Positions 15,427 to 24,260 of a stretch of DNA of 36,305 nucleotides are shown here, one piece after another (within the stretch, counting starts at the first letter, position 1; the number at the start of each line of letters is the position of its first letter). The stretch is taken from assembly GCA_016292805.1 (NCBI GenBank), contig JAEDFM010000023.1, positions 1 through 36,305 of the forward strand, given 5' to 3'. Position numbers and translations under genes: made by a program. The notes below the pieces were generated by a model, which was given only the letters and a program-made list of their open reading frames with translations, was not told the origin of the DNA and did no database searches. Source of the DNA: Treponema sp. (lineage in GTDB: Bacteria; Spirochaetota; Spirochaetia; Treponematales; Treponemataceae).

Positions 15427-16995
15427 TTAAATATCCTGAATAATAAGTTTAATGAGCATATTGCTCTTAATTGAAATGCATCTTCTCTGCTCGGCAAGCT
15501 GTTCTTTATCTAGACTGATTCTAGATTCTTCGCAAACCTTTTTACAATAATCAGAAAGTTTAGATGCGCTGGCAGCTTCGCAAGCTACAATAACATTCTT
15601 TTTATTTATAAAATGATGATAGAACTGAAGGAATTCTTCATTATCAAGTGGAAGACCATTAAGAATGATAACTCTTGTAAAATCATGAATACGAGCTATC
15701 TTTGAACAGCATTTTTCAAGTTTTTCAGAGAACGCCTGATTTCCATTTTCGTCTGTAACAGTTTTTTCTGCAATTACATACAATTCTGGATCTTCAGGAA
15801 CCTGACCTGCTGGTTCATTTTTAATAATCTTACTGAATGCAGCACTGTCCATAAGAATCTGAGTTTTACCATCCAAAGCATCTGGATCAGCAGCTGCATT
15901 TTCTGCTTTGTTTGCATTTTCTTCGTTAGATGCAAAAAGATTTGCAAGTTCCTCATCCGAAATAGCTGCACCAGAAGAAGCTGGAGCTTTATCGCTCATT
16001 ACATCCATCATTTCTGAAAGAACGGCAGATTCTTCATCACTAATTTCAACTTCAGAAGTTGAAACAGCTTCATTTCTTGCTTTTTCATCACCCATAATAT
16101 CTGCAAATAAATCATCAATTTCTGAAGTTTTATTTTCGTCCATAGCAGTCTCCTCTTGTGCTTCAGCTGTAACTTCAGCAACCGCATTTTCTTCTACCCC
16201 AACTTCTGGAGCACAAGTTTCATCTATTTCATCAAGTTTTTCATCTGTAAAGAAAGATTCCAAATCATCAGTTTTAAGATCATCTTCGTTTTCAAAGAAT
16301 CCAATTTCATCGTTTTCAATTCTGTTTACCTTTAAACGAAGTATATCATCACCTTCAATTGATCTTTCATAAAGACAGCCATCTTCTTCATTTACATAAA
16401 AAAGATGATTTTCGCCATCAACCCGAATATTACTGATTTTATCACAACCTTCAAAAGCATCTTCTGCTAAATTATAAAGCTTTGCAGATAAAACAACAGT
16501 TGTAAGATTTGTACAATCAGCACAGGCTCGTTTACCAATTGTTGTTACAGTATTTGGAATAACAAGTGAACGGATACCCTTACAGCCTTCCATACAGCTT
16601 TCCGGAATGTCCTGAATACCCATACGGAAAGGAATATCTGTTAAAGCTTCGCAGCCTTTGAATAAACCTTCAGAAAAACCGCTGACAGCATTAGGCATAT
16701 AAATTTTGCTTAAAGCAGTACAGCCTGAAAATAAATATGGAGGCAATTCTGTAAGTGAAGCAGGAAGCTTTACAGTTTTCAGGTTTGTAGAGTTTTCAAA
16801 CAGACAAACACCAATTTCCTTAACTGAATCTGGTAATGTAATTTCTTCATAAGGACAAGCCGAAAAAACTTCATCCTCAATTGATTCTGCACCATATGGA
16901 ATAGTTCCGTTAAAAGCTCCAGAACCATCAATACCAACGATTTTTTTGTTATCTTCTGAATAAATCAGTCCATCTTGTCTTGTGAAATCAGCCAT
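15427..16995 (-). CDS. BspA-type leucine-rich repeat protein, no signal peptide
   Basis: This 522-residue protein starts with about six BspA/LRR_5-type repeats (roughly residues 40-205, pattern L-x-x-V-x-L-P-x-S/T-x-x-x-I-x-x-x-x-F-x-x-C). A very acidic, low-complexity linker follows (about 225-390, rich in E, D, A, S). The C-terminal domain (about 395-522) is not recognised; it looks alpha/beta and contains several Cys. BspA-like proteins are usually secreted adhesins, but no signal peptide or anchor is seen, so this one is probably cytoplasmic. The start is supported by a promoter (TTGCGA-17-TAGAAT) ending seven bases before the ATG. ilvD follows after 20 bp. Confidence 0.85.
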   Translation of the reverse strand: MADFTRQDGLIYSEDNKKIVGIDGSGAFNGTIPYGAESIEDEVFSACPYEEITLPDSVKEIGVCLFENSTNLKTVKLPASLTELPPYLFSGCTALSKIYMPNAVSGFSEGLFKGCEALTDIPFRMGIQDIPESCMEGCKGIRSLVIPNTVTTIGKRACADCTNLTTVVLSAKLYNLAEDAFEGCDKISNIRVDGENHLFYVNEEDGCLYERSIEGDDILRLKVNRIENDEIGFFENEDDLKTDDLESFFTDEKLDEIDETCAPEVGVEENAVAEVTAEAQEETAMDENKTSEIDDLFADIMGDEKARNEAVSTSEVEISDEESAVLSEMMDVMSDKAPASSGAAISDEELANLFASNEENANKAENAAADPDALDGKTQILMDSAAFSKIIKNEPAGQVPEDPELYVIAEKTVTDENGNQAFSEKLEKCCSKIARIHDFTRVIILNGLPLDNEEFLQFYHHFINKKNVIVACEAASASKLSDYCKKVCEESRISLDKEQLAEQRRCISIKSNMLIKLIIQDI

Positions 16996-17002
16996 AAAAT
17001 CT

Positions 17003-17031
17003 ATTCTACTCTACTTTTTACCTATTCGCAA
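17003..17031 (-). promoter_or_regulatory. Promoter of the LRR-ilvD unit, probably leaderless
   Basis: On the minus strand TTGCGA (17031-17026), a 17-bp spacer and TAGAAT (17008-17003). The -10 box ends seven bases before the ATG, and no Shine-Dalgarno is present. Confidence 0.75.
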
Positions 17032-17049
17032 TTTTTACCTTATACAAGG

Positions 17050-18135
17050 TTAGATTTTTGCTACTACAAGGTCACCCATTTCTTTTGTACCAACAAGTTT
17101 TCCAGCAGCTTTAACAGCATCAATATCGCCGGCAATATCACCTGAACGCCATCCATCATCCAATACAGCCTGAACAGCAGCTTCAATAGCTTTAGCTTCT
17201 TCTTCCATTTTAAGGTCATAACGCAAAAGCATAGCAGCAGAAAGAATTGTAGCCAAAGGATTTGCAATGTTTTTACCTGCAATATCAGGAGCTGAACCAT
17301 GAATTGGTTCATAAAGACCAGGACCTGTTCCATCGCCTAAAGAAGCAGAAGCAAGCATACCAATTGAACCAGTAATCTGAGAAGCTTCATCAGAAAGAAT
17401 ATCACCAAACATATTTGAAGTAGCAATAACATCAAACTGCTTAGGATTACGAACAAGCTGCATAGCAGCGTTATCAATATAGAGATAATTCAATTCTACA
17501 TCTGGATATTCAGGATGAAGTTTTTCTGCAACCTGGCGCCACAAGCGAGATGAAGTCAAAACATTAGCTTTATCAACAACAGTAAGCACCTTGCGGCGTC
17601 CCTGTGCAGCAGAGAAACCAATGCGTAAAATGCGTTCAATTTCTTCCCATGAATATTTTTCAATATCCCATGCAGATTTTCCATCTTCAGCAAAAGCATG
17701 TTCACCAAAGTAAATTCCGCCTGTAAGTTCACGAACAATTAAAATATCAAGACCGTTACCAACAATTTCATCTTTAAGAGGACAAGCAGCTTTTAACTGA
17801 GGGAAAATCAATGCTGGACGAAGATTTGCAAATACTTTCATTCCTTTACGAAGTCCAAGTAACCCCCGTTCTGGACGAATTGAAGGATCAACATTATCCC
17901 ATTTTGGACCACCAACAGCACCAAGCAAAGCAGCATCAGCTTTTAAACAGATATCAAGCTGAGCCTGTGGTAATGGTTCACCAAACTGATCAATGGCACA
18001 ACCACCAGCAATTACTTTATTGTAATTAAATTTGTGTCCAAATTTTTTTGCAACAGCATCTAAAACCTTAACGGCTTCAGCAACAACATCAGGACCAATA
18101 CCGTCCCCTGGAATTAAAGCAATAGTCTTTTCCAT
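17050..18135 (-). CDS. leuB: 3-isopropylmalate dehydrogenase
   Basis: LeuB (361 residues) oxidises 3-isopropylmalate with NAD+ in leucine synthesis and, in organisms with the citramalate route, the methyl-malate analogue for isoleucine. The N-terminal IPGDGIGPDV block, the substrate-binding arginines in the RPERGLLGLR region, the NMFGDILSDEAS active-site motif and the GSAPDIAGKNIANP NAD-binding segment are all present. Length is normal. AGGAGA lies before the start. It is 30 bp downstream of the citramalate synthase gene, consistent with a cimA-leuB operon. leuC and leuD are not in the window. Confidence 0.97.
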   Translation of the reverse strand: MEKTIALIPGDGIGPDVVAEAVKVLDAVAKKFGHKFNYNKVIAGGCAIDQFGEPLPQAQLDICLKADAALLGAVGGPKWDNVDPSIRPERGLLGLRKGMKVFANLRPALIFPQLKAACPLKDEIVGNGLDILIVRELTGGIYFGEHAFAEDGKSAWDIEKYSWEEIERILRIGFSAAQGRRKVLTVVDKANVLTSSRLWRQVAEKLHPEYPDVELNYLYIDNAAMQLVRNPKQFDVIATSNMFGDILSDEASQITGSIGMLASASLGDGTGPGLYEPIHGSAPDIAGKNIANPLATILSAAMLLRYDLKMEEEAKAIEAAVQAVLDDGWRSGDIAGDIDAVKAAGKLVGTKEMGDLVVAKI

Positions 18136-18165
18136 TTTTATATATCTCCTATTATTTTCAATTAA

Positions 18166-19758
18166 TTATATTCTCTTAAAATGCTTTTCAATGTCATGAA
18201 TCAGCTTGTATTCAAATGAATCTACAAGTGCAATCCATGAAGCCTCAATCAAGTCGGCACTTACACCAACAGTAGTCCAGCTGGCCTCGCTATCGGTACT
18301 TTCAATAATTACACGAACCTTAGCTGCAGTAGCAGACTTTCCATCCAGAACACGAACCTTATAGTCCACAAGACGGATTTTTGAAACTGCAGGATAAAAG
18401 TGTTCCAGTGCTTTACGCAAAGCAATATCCAGTGCATTTACAGGACCATCCCCTTCTCCAGCTGTAATTTCTATCTGGCCATCAACTTCAACCTTTAACT
18501 GAGCACAACAGCAAACACCTTCTTCTGGACGAGGATTAGACCCGTTAGTCTGATAATAATGAAGCTTAAAGAACGGCTGATACTGACCTATCATTTTACG
18601 AACCATCAGCTCAAAACTGCCATCAGCACCTTCAAACTGATACCCCTGGAATTCCAGATCTTTCATTTTTGAAATGATATCTTTAACAACAGAATCTTCT
18701 TTATTAATACCTGGCGCAAATTTCTGAATTTTTTCCAGAATTGTAGCACGCCCAGCAACCTCGCTCATAAGGAATACACGAGAATTACCAACAACCTCAG
18801 GATTAATATGCTCGTAAGCTTCAGGATTTTTTAATACAGCATCTATATGCATGCCAGCTTTGTGGGCAAAAGCAGAAGAGCCTACAAAAGGAGACTGAGA
18901 ATTCAAACTGATATTTGTAATTTCTGCAATCTGTTTACAAATAGAAGTAAGCATTTTCATATTCTGCTGAGGAATACATTCATATCCCATTTTTAACTGA
19001 AGATTAGGAATTATTGAACTTAGATTTGCATTTCCAGTTCTTTCACCAAATCCAAGTAAAACACCCTGAACATGAACAGCACCTTCCTGAACAGCAACAA
19101 GAGAATTAGCAACTGCAAGACCGCAATCATTATGAGTATGAATACCTATTCGAGCTTTGCTTCCAAAAGTTTTAACAACATCTTTAACCGCAGCACGACA
19201 ATCATCAATCATAAAGCCACCCTTTGTTTCGCACAGACAGATTAATTCTGCGCCACCTTCAATTGCAGCCTGCAAAGTTTTAAATGCATAATCCTTATTT
19301 TCTGTGTATGCAGTAAAGAAATGTTCAGCATCATAAAAAACCCGGCGACCATTAGCTTTAAGATAAGCACAGGTTTCCCGAATCATTGCCAGGTTTTCTT
19401 CAAGGGAAGTTTTAATAATATCAGTTACCTGAAAAGTCCAGGTCTTTCCAAAAATAACAACACATTCTGTATCTGCCGCAAGAATACTGGAAAGATTCAT
19501 ATCTTCTTCACAACGAATATCTTTACGGCGAGTAGAACCAAATGCACAAAGCTTTGAATTCTGAAGGGGATATTTTTTTATTTCCTGGAAAAATTCTATA
19601 TCCTTAGGATTAGAACCTGGATTTCCGGCTTCTATATATTGAATTCCCAATGCATCAAGAGCCTGGCAAATATGAATTTTATCCTGTACTGAAAAATTAA
19701 TACCTTCACCCTGTACACCATCACGCAAGGTTGAATCAAGAATTTCAATTTTATGCAT
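18166..19758 (-). CDS. cimA: Citramalate synthase
   Basis: This 530-residue LeuA-family enzyme is most like CimA, which condenses pyruvate and acetyl-CoA to (R)-citramalate for threonine-independent isoleucine synthesis. The catalytic STLRDGVQGEG start (R12, D13), HTHND (207-211) metal-binding motif and a C-terminal LeuA-type regulatory domain (about 390-530) are present. The usual DTNGG of the barrel is E-T-K-G-G at 177-181. The length and the gap of the GVQGEG block fit CimA better than isopropylmalate synthase, but the latter cannot be fully excluded. A TATAAT ends six bases before the ATG, without a Shine-Dalgarno. leuB follows. Confidence 0.88.
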   Translation of the reverse strand: MHKIEILDSTLRDGVQGEGINFSVQDKIHICQALDALGIQYIEAGNPGSNPKDIEFFQEIKKYPLQNSKLCAFGSTRRKDIRCEEDMNLSSILAADTECVVIFGKTWTFQVTDIIKTSLEENLAMIRETCAYLKANGRRVFYDAEHFFTAYTENKDYAFKTLQAAIEGGAELICLCETKGGFMIDDCRAAVKDVVKTFGSKARIGIHTHNDCGLAVANSLVAVQEGAVHVQGVLLGFGERTGNANLSSIIPNLQLKMGYECIPQQNMKMLTSICKQIAEITNISLNSQSPFVGSSAFAHKAGMHIDAVLKNPEAYEHINPEVVGNSRVFLMSEVAGRATILEKIQKFAPGINKEDSVVKDIISKMKDLEFQGYQFEGADGSFELMVRKMIGQYQPFFKLHYYQTNGSNPRPEEGVCCCAQLKVEVDGQIEITAGEGDGPVNALDIALRKALEHFYPAVSKIRLVDYKVRVLDGKSATAAKVRVIIESTDSEASWTTVGVSADLIEASWIALVDSFEYKLIHDIEKHFKRI

Positions 19759-19764
19759 AGGTTT

Positions 19765-19770
19765 ATTATA
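19765..19770 (-). promoter_or_regulatory. -10 box of cimA, probably leaderless
   Basis: TATAAT on the minus strand ends six bases before the cimA ATG. A TTTTCA at 19793-19788, 17 bp upstream, is a possible -35. No Shine-Dalgarno lies in between. Confidence 0.6.
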
Positions 19771-19802
19771 GTAGAAAACAGTCTTAATGAAAACAGATTA
19801 TC

Positions 19803-19831
19803 TTTACAACCTTCAAATTAAAGTTTAAATT
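19803..19831 (+). promoter_or_regulatory. Possible promoter of the envelope gene at 19857
   Basis: TTTACA (19803-19808), 17-bp spacer, TAAATT (19826-19831). It would give a short leader of about 20 nt containing GGAGA before the probable TTG start. Confidence 0.45.
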
Positions 19832-19856
19832 AAAATGGTATTAATGGAGAATGTGT

Positions 19857-21503
19857 TTGAAAAAAGTTAAAATTCTATTTACATTATTATGTTTATCTCT
19901 TTTTTCTTCTTATGGATATTCACAAGCTAATTCTCCCGTTATTTCTGAATTACCTTCCCAGGAGCTGAATGAAAAACCAAACTATCAGGAATTGGAAGAA
20001 AAATACGAATTATCTACATGGAATTCAGAAAATTCACTTTTTGCATATGCTCAAAACCATACTGTTATAATTATTGATACAAAAAAATCAAAAATTTCAA
20101 ACAGAATACAGCTGGATGCAGCAATTTCTTACCTTCACTTTCAAAATGTTAGTAAAGGAGAACCAAGTAAGCTTTTTGTTCTTTCTAAAAGCGGTGACGT
20201 TTTTCTTGTAAACTGTAAAAACGGTAAAATCCTTTGGATTGGTGAAAGCTTTCCTAATACCTTATTAACCGCAGCAGCTTTTAATTCTACTGGAGAAACA
20301 ATTGCAACTGGTTATTCAGATGGAAAAATTATTTTATTCAACCAGCAAAAAGATTCAAATTTCTTTGTTCCATTAGAAATTTCCACAATGGAAGCTCTGA
20401 ATACAACAGAAATAAGTTTTTTGAACTTTAGCCCAGACAATAAATATTTGCTCATTGGTGATTCATCACAAAATCTTATTATTTGGGATTTAATTCACCA
20501 GACAGAAGCTAGTCGTTTTTATTACAACAAGGAATATTGTAAAAGTGTCTTTTTTACAGGTGAAGAAAACAATATCTTTATGCTGATTGATACATTAACA
20601 GCCGGTATTTTTGATTTTGATGGTAACTTAAGGCAAAAAATCCAGCTGAAATCTTCTGTAAAACGAATGTCCATAAGTTCTGACGGTAAAACAATTATGC
20701 TTGAAAGTAACAATAATAAAAAAAATTACTTTAACATAAACGATACAGGTTCTTTAGAAGATGTTACAGCCAGTGTAGTAGCTGCCAATACAGCTGCACG
20801 ATACTCTAAAGGGAAAATGAAGACATCTCAAGACTCTCAAATTCCAAAAACTGATTCTCTTGAAAATATTACAGATACAGAATACCGCAGAATTATTACT
20901 GATAAAGATAAAGGCTCTGTTCATATTGAAACTGCTAAGCCTGAAAACACACCAGTATTACCTGAACGATTCAAAAATTCAAATGTAATTGAAGTAAGCA
21001 GTAAGGTTGGTATAGCACCAAATCCATTTACAGTTAATATATTTGCATCAAGCGGATTTATTTCATATAAAATTTCTAAACCCTTTTATGCAGGTGCTAA
21101 ATCTGATTTAGGAATTGGACTACCAGGAAAAAACTTTCCTTATGAATATGAACAAAACGGAAACATAATTCCTACCCCTAAACTATTTACTTTCAGAGTT
21201 TACGGAATTACAGGAATTTCGTTTTACCCTTTTAAGCCAGATATAGAATTATTTACAGATTTATCCATTGGTTATACAGGCACTTTTTTGTGGAATATAA
21301 ACTTTGGAATGAAAGGAAATACTTCCAAATTATTCTCAAGTCTATATACAGATGTAAGAGTTGGAGCCAACTATAAAGGTTTTAAAGCCTGGATTGATTT
21401 TGAATATGAACCTATTTTCTATGTTGCAGTAAACATTGGTGCCGGTTACGAAATTAAAATTAAACCACATACGAAAAAAACACCAAAAACAAAAAAAGAA
21501 TAA
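19857..21503 (+). CDS. Secreted beta-propeller protein with beta-barrel-like C-terminus
   Basis: This protein of about 548 residues starts with a signal peptide. The best start is TTG at 19857, since GGAG is seven bases before it and the product begins M-K-K-V-K; the in-frame ATG at 19851 leaves only one base. Residues 30-270 show WD40-like repeats (FSPDNKYLLIGDSSQNLIIWDL is typical). After a linker, residues 375-548 have alternating, aromatic-rich strands as in outer-membrane proteins. No family name can be given. A propeller on a membrane-associated barrel suggests an envelope scaffold. It is first of a set of three envelope genes and divergent from cimA. Confidence 0.75.
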   Translation: MKKVKILFTLLCLSLFSSYGYSQANSPVISELPSQELNEKPNYQELEEKYELSTWNSENSLFAYAQNHTVIIIDTKKSKISNRIQLDAAISYLHFQNVSKGEPSKLFVLSKSGDVFLVNCKNGKILWIGESFPNTLLTAAAFNSTGETIATGYSDGKIILFNQQKDSNFFVPLEISTMEALNTTEISFLNFSPDNKYLLIGDSSQNLIIWDLIHQTEASRFYYNKEYCKSVFFTGEENNIFMLIDTLTAGIFDFDGNLRQKIQLKSSVKRMSISSDGKTIMLESNNNKKNYFNINDTGSLEDVTASVVAANTAARYSKGKMKTSQDSQIPKTDSLENITDTEYRRIITDKDKGSVHIETAKPENTPVLPERFKNSNVIEVSSKVGIAPNPFTVNIFASSGFISYKISKPFYAGAKSDLGIGLPGKNFPYEYEQNGNIIPTPKLFTFRVYGITGISFYPFKPDIELFTDLSIGYTGTFLWNINFGMKGNTSKLFSSLYTDVRVGANYKGFKAWIDFEYEPIFYVAVNIGAGYEIKIKPHTKKTPKTKKE

Positions 21504-21563
21504 AGTTTTCATTAATCCCTACCGATAATAGTTATTGGAGTGTTGTACTTTTGTAACTAGCTT

Positions 21564-22043
21564 ATGGGTAAAATAATTATTTTAAACAACAATAAAGCAG
21601 TATTCTCGCTTGTTCTTTCACTGTTGTGCTTCTGCTTCTTATGTAGTTGCAAATCAGGTATTAACGATATGCTTGATGATTATAATTCCCACTACACTCC
21701 AACGGAGAATCCACGAATTCCGCCAAAACCTGGTGATCCAGATTTTAGGGCAAATGATATGTTATCTCCTAGATACACCGTTGATATTGATGGAAGTGTT
21801 AACCTGACAGCACCATTAGACTGCACTTCGTATTTATGGACATTAACAGACAAACAGGGAAAAGACCATATAGATAAAATTACATTTTACAAGAATTGTG
21901 GTAATACCTGCCGTGAATTTAGATTTTATATTCCAGATTCCGATTTGGAACTGGGTACATATAAAATAACGCTGACTGTTACTGATGCAGATAACAATAG
22001 TTATACAGATACAGCTGCACTAGTAATATATGAAACGTTCTAA
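21564..22043 (+). CDS. Putative lipoprotein with PKD-like domain
   Basis: A 159-residue protein with a hydrophobic N-terminus ending in F-L-C-S-C, giving a lipobox-type site at Cys29 (spirochaete lipoboxes are relaxed). The mature part has an Ig/PKD-like pattern: DYTVDIDGSVNLTAPL-like strand, then YLWTL and YKITLTVTDADNNSYTDTA near the end. The function is unknown. No clear Shine-Dalgarno is found before the ATG. It lies 60 bp after the propeller gene and 40 bp before the large lipoprotein, probably the same transcription unit. Confidence 0.7.
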   Translation: MGKIIILNNNKAVFSLVLSLLCFCFLCSCKSGINDMLDDYNSHYTPTENPRIPPKPGDPDFRANDMLSPRYTVDIDGSVNLTAPLDCTSYLWTLTDKQGKDHIDKITFYKNCGNTCREFRFYIPDSDLELGTYKITLTVTDADNNSYTDTAALVIYETF

Positions 22044-22083
22044 TAAAAAAAGTATATTGGCGTGTTTTTAAAAGGAGGATTTT

Positions 22084-24159
22084 ATGAAGAAACAAGCTAA
22101 ACTGATTGTTTTCGCAATCGCATTTGCTTCAATTTTCTTTGCCAGCTGTAACCATGATTTAAAGGGAACAGTAAAAGGCAATGGAATTAAAGGTGGAGAA
22201 ACATTAACAATCAAAGTAAACTCTGACGACAACATTGTAAGATTCGAAAATAGTACATCAAAATCTGCCCGTACTATTATTTCAGATTCATTTGATTTAA
22301 GCACAGCATTCGCCTACTATCTTTGGGGAACTGCACAAACAGGAGAAACACTGGATCCAAAAAAAGTAGATATTACAGATATAAGTGATGATAATACTAC
22401 AGGAAAAGTAATTCTTGGTATTGATTGTTTAAACTGGGATTTAACTTTAGCTGCAGTACAGACTAGCGATGTTCCAAATCTTGGTGATCTTAATACAACC
22501 AATATTGAAAAGTATGCTGTTTTAAAAGCTAATGGTACAGTTGATATGATGTTTACAAATGAAATCAACTTTACTCTTTCTCCTAAAGGATTAACAAAAC
22601 CTGGTACAATTAATTTAAAACTTGCAAGGGCAAGTAACTGGACAATTCCTGATGGATATATTGCAACAGCTAAAATTCTGGATATTACTACAGGTAAACC
22701 TATTTTAGGTGGTGAACAAGAGGATCAGACTCTTGATACTACTATGTATGATTATACACATGCAGAGCATTCAGAAAATTTTAATTATTTTCAAGATGCA
22801 GCCACTAAAAAGCCATATACAGCAAATAATAATGTCATTAAACCAGGTACATATTTATTCCAGGTAGAATTTACAAGTACAGCAGACAAACGTACTTATG
22901 TATGGAATGATACATTAATTATTCTTCCAGGTTCTGCTTTTAGTGATAAAACAATTACCATTCCAAATCTCATTGGTACAAAACCTGGCAATCCAGGAAA
23001 ATTAACAGCAAAAATCCAAAATGATGGTGATAAAGAACATCCAGGTCTCTACACAGTAACTTTCAATTGGGATGATGCTACATCAAAAGCAATTAAAAAC
23101 GAAACAAACTTTGCATTAGAATTAATTGAAATACCAGATACAATTCTAACATTTACTAAACCAACAGATGATGCCACTTGGAAAACTTTATATGATGAGG
23201 CCACTGTAAAACCAAAATTCGATCATAATTATTTCCACAATTCCCCAATGGATACTGAATACTATGATTCATATTATAAATCAGGTTCTTTATTAGCTAA
23301 TAATTATGAAGTTACCTTGTACTTTCAGCTTGGAAAGCGTTATTTAGCCCGCATTTTTGCAGAAAATAATGCAGGCCGTTCTGAAACTGCTTCATATGCA
23401 GTTATAGATGCAAGTGAAATACCAGGAAAAGCAGGCGATACTACTTACGATTCTATTAATATGTACCGTGTAACTTATCATTTACAGGGGGGAACCTGGA
23501 AAGATGGAGACCCAGGACAAACCACCGATGTAATAAAATACTGGAACAAAGGAAGTGCAAATTATACTGTTATTGAACCTAACGGGGATGGAACTGCAGG
23601 AAATCCAAAATTAACTAATGGTGATGTTGAATGGGGATACTGGCTTTTAAATGTAAGTACAAATGAAAAATATCCATCAAGCGGAGCTCCTGCCACATTA
23701 AATCCTTATAAAGACTGGAAAAACCTTGATTTGTATGCTGTATATGCTCGTGATGGAGTTGTTAATGTATATAAGGATAGCGATTATGATATTTCAGCAG
23801 CTTATGTTGCAGGTTTTGGTAAAGACGCCGGAGGTCTTGATAAAGATGCTACAAATGAATATTCAAAAGGGGAGCGTGTTGATGGAAATTTTGCAGACGC
23901 AACATTAACATTAACATTACCATTACCAAACAACGATACTGATCCAACATGGAAATATGATTATGTTATGCTTCAAATTACATACGGTTCTAAGACTTAT
24001 TATGAAGAAAGACAGGAAGGAGCAGCTCGAGGAGTAGCAAACACCTTCACAATTCCAATGAATAATATACAGACAGGTCCTGTTTACAACTGTAAAGTAA
24101 CTGCAACTTACAAAAAAACAACTGTAAGTTATCCATTTACATTACTTGTTACAGATTAG
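22084..24159 (+). CDS. Large lipoprotein with InlB-type repeat
   Basis: A 691-residue surface or periplasmic lipoprotein. The signal peptide ends in F-F-A-S-C with Cys22 as the lipidated residue. The middle holds several Ig/fibronectin-like stretches (for example YTVTFNWDDATSKAIKN near 325). Residues about 463-560 resemble the InlB/Listeria-Bacteroides beta-grasp repeat: YRVTYHLQGGTW...W...LDLYAVYA. A strong AGGAGG precedes the ATG. A terminator follows 20 bp after the stop. The role is probably adhesion or cell-envelope interaction, as far as domain type suggests. It ends a three-gene envelope unit. Confidence 0.8.
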   Translation: MKKQAKLIVFAIAFASIFFASCNHDLKGTVKGNGIKGGETLTIKVNSDDNIVRFENSTSKSARTIISDSFDLSTAFAYYLWGTAQTGETLDPKKVDITDISDDNTTGKVILGIDCLNWDLTLAAVQTSDVPNLGDLNTTNIEKYAVLKANGTVDMMFTNEINFTLSPKGLTKPGTINLKLARASNWTIPDGYIATAKILDITTGKPILGGEQEDQTLDTTMYDYTHAEHSENFNYFQDAATKKPYTANNNVIKPGTYLFQVEFTSTADKRTYVWNDTLIILPGSAFSDKTITIPNLIGTKPGNPGKLTAKIQNDGDKEHPGLYTVTFNWDDATSKAIKNETNFALELIEIPDTILTFTKPTDDATWKTLYDEATVKPKFDHNYFHNSPMDTEYYDSYYKSGSLLANNYEVTLYFQLGKRYLARIFAENNAGRSETASYAVIDASEIPGKAGDTTYDSINMYRVTYHLQGGTWKDGDPGQTTDVIKYWNKGSANYTVIEPNGDGTAGNPKLTNGDVEWGYWLLNVSTNEKYPSSGAPATLNPYKDWKNLDLYAVYARDGVVNVYKDSDYDISAAYVAGFGKDAGGLDKDATNEYSKGERVDGNFADATLTLTLPLPNNDTDPTWKYDYVMLQITYGSKTYYEERQEGAARGVANTFTIPMNNIQTGPVYNCKVTATYKKTTVSYPFTLLVTD

Positions 24160-24179
24160 TAAACTATTTCTCACCAATG

Positions 24180-24216
24180 GGAGTGCACTTTTCTTTGGTA
24201 GTGCACTCCTTTTTTA
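24180..24216 (+). terminator. Terminator after the lipoprotein gene
   Basis: Stem GGAGTGCAC/GTGCACTCC with a 12-nt loop, followed by six T. It ends the three-gene envelope unit. Confidence 0.9.
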
Positions 24217-24226
24217 TTTAACCCCA

Positions 24227-24254
24227 TTACTTTTTTTTAAGTTTCGTTTATAAT
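24227..24254 (+). promoter_or_regulatory. Promoter of the pseudouridine synthase gene, probably leaderless
   Basis: TATAAT at 24249-24254 ends six bases before the ATG, with TTACTT at 24227-24232 (spacer 16). No Shine-Dalgarno is present. Confidence 0.65.
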
Positions 24255-24260
24255 CACCTT

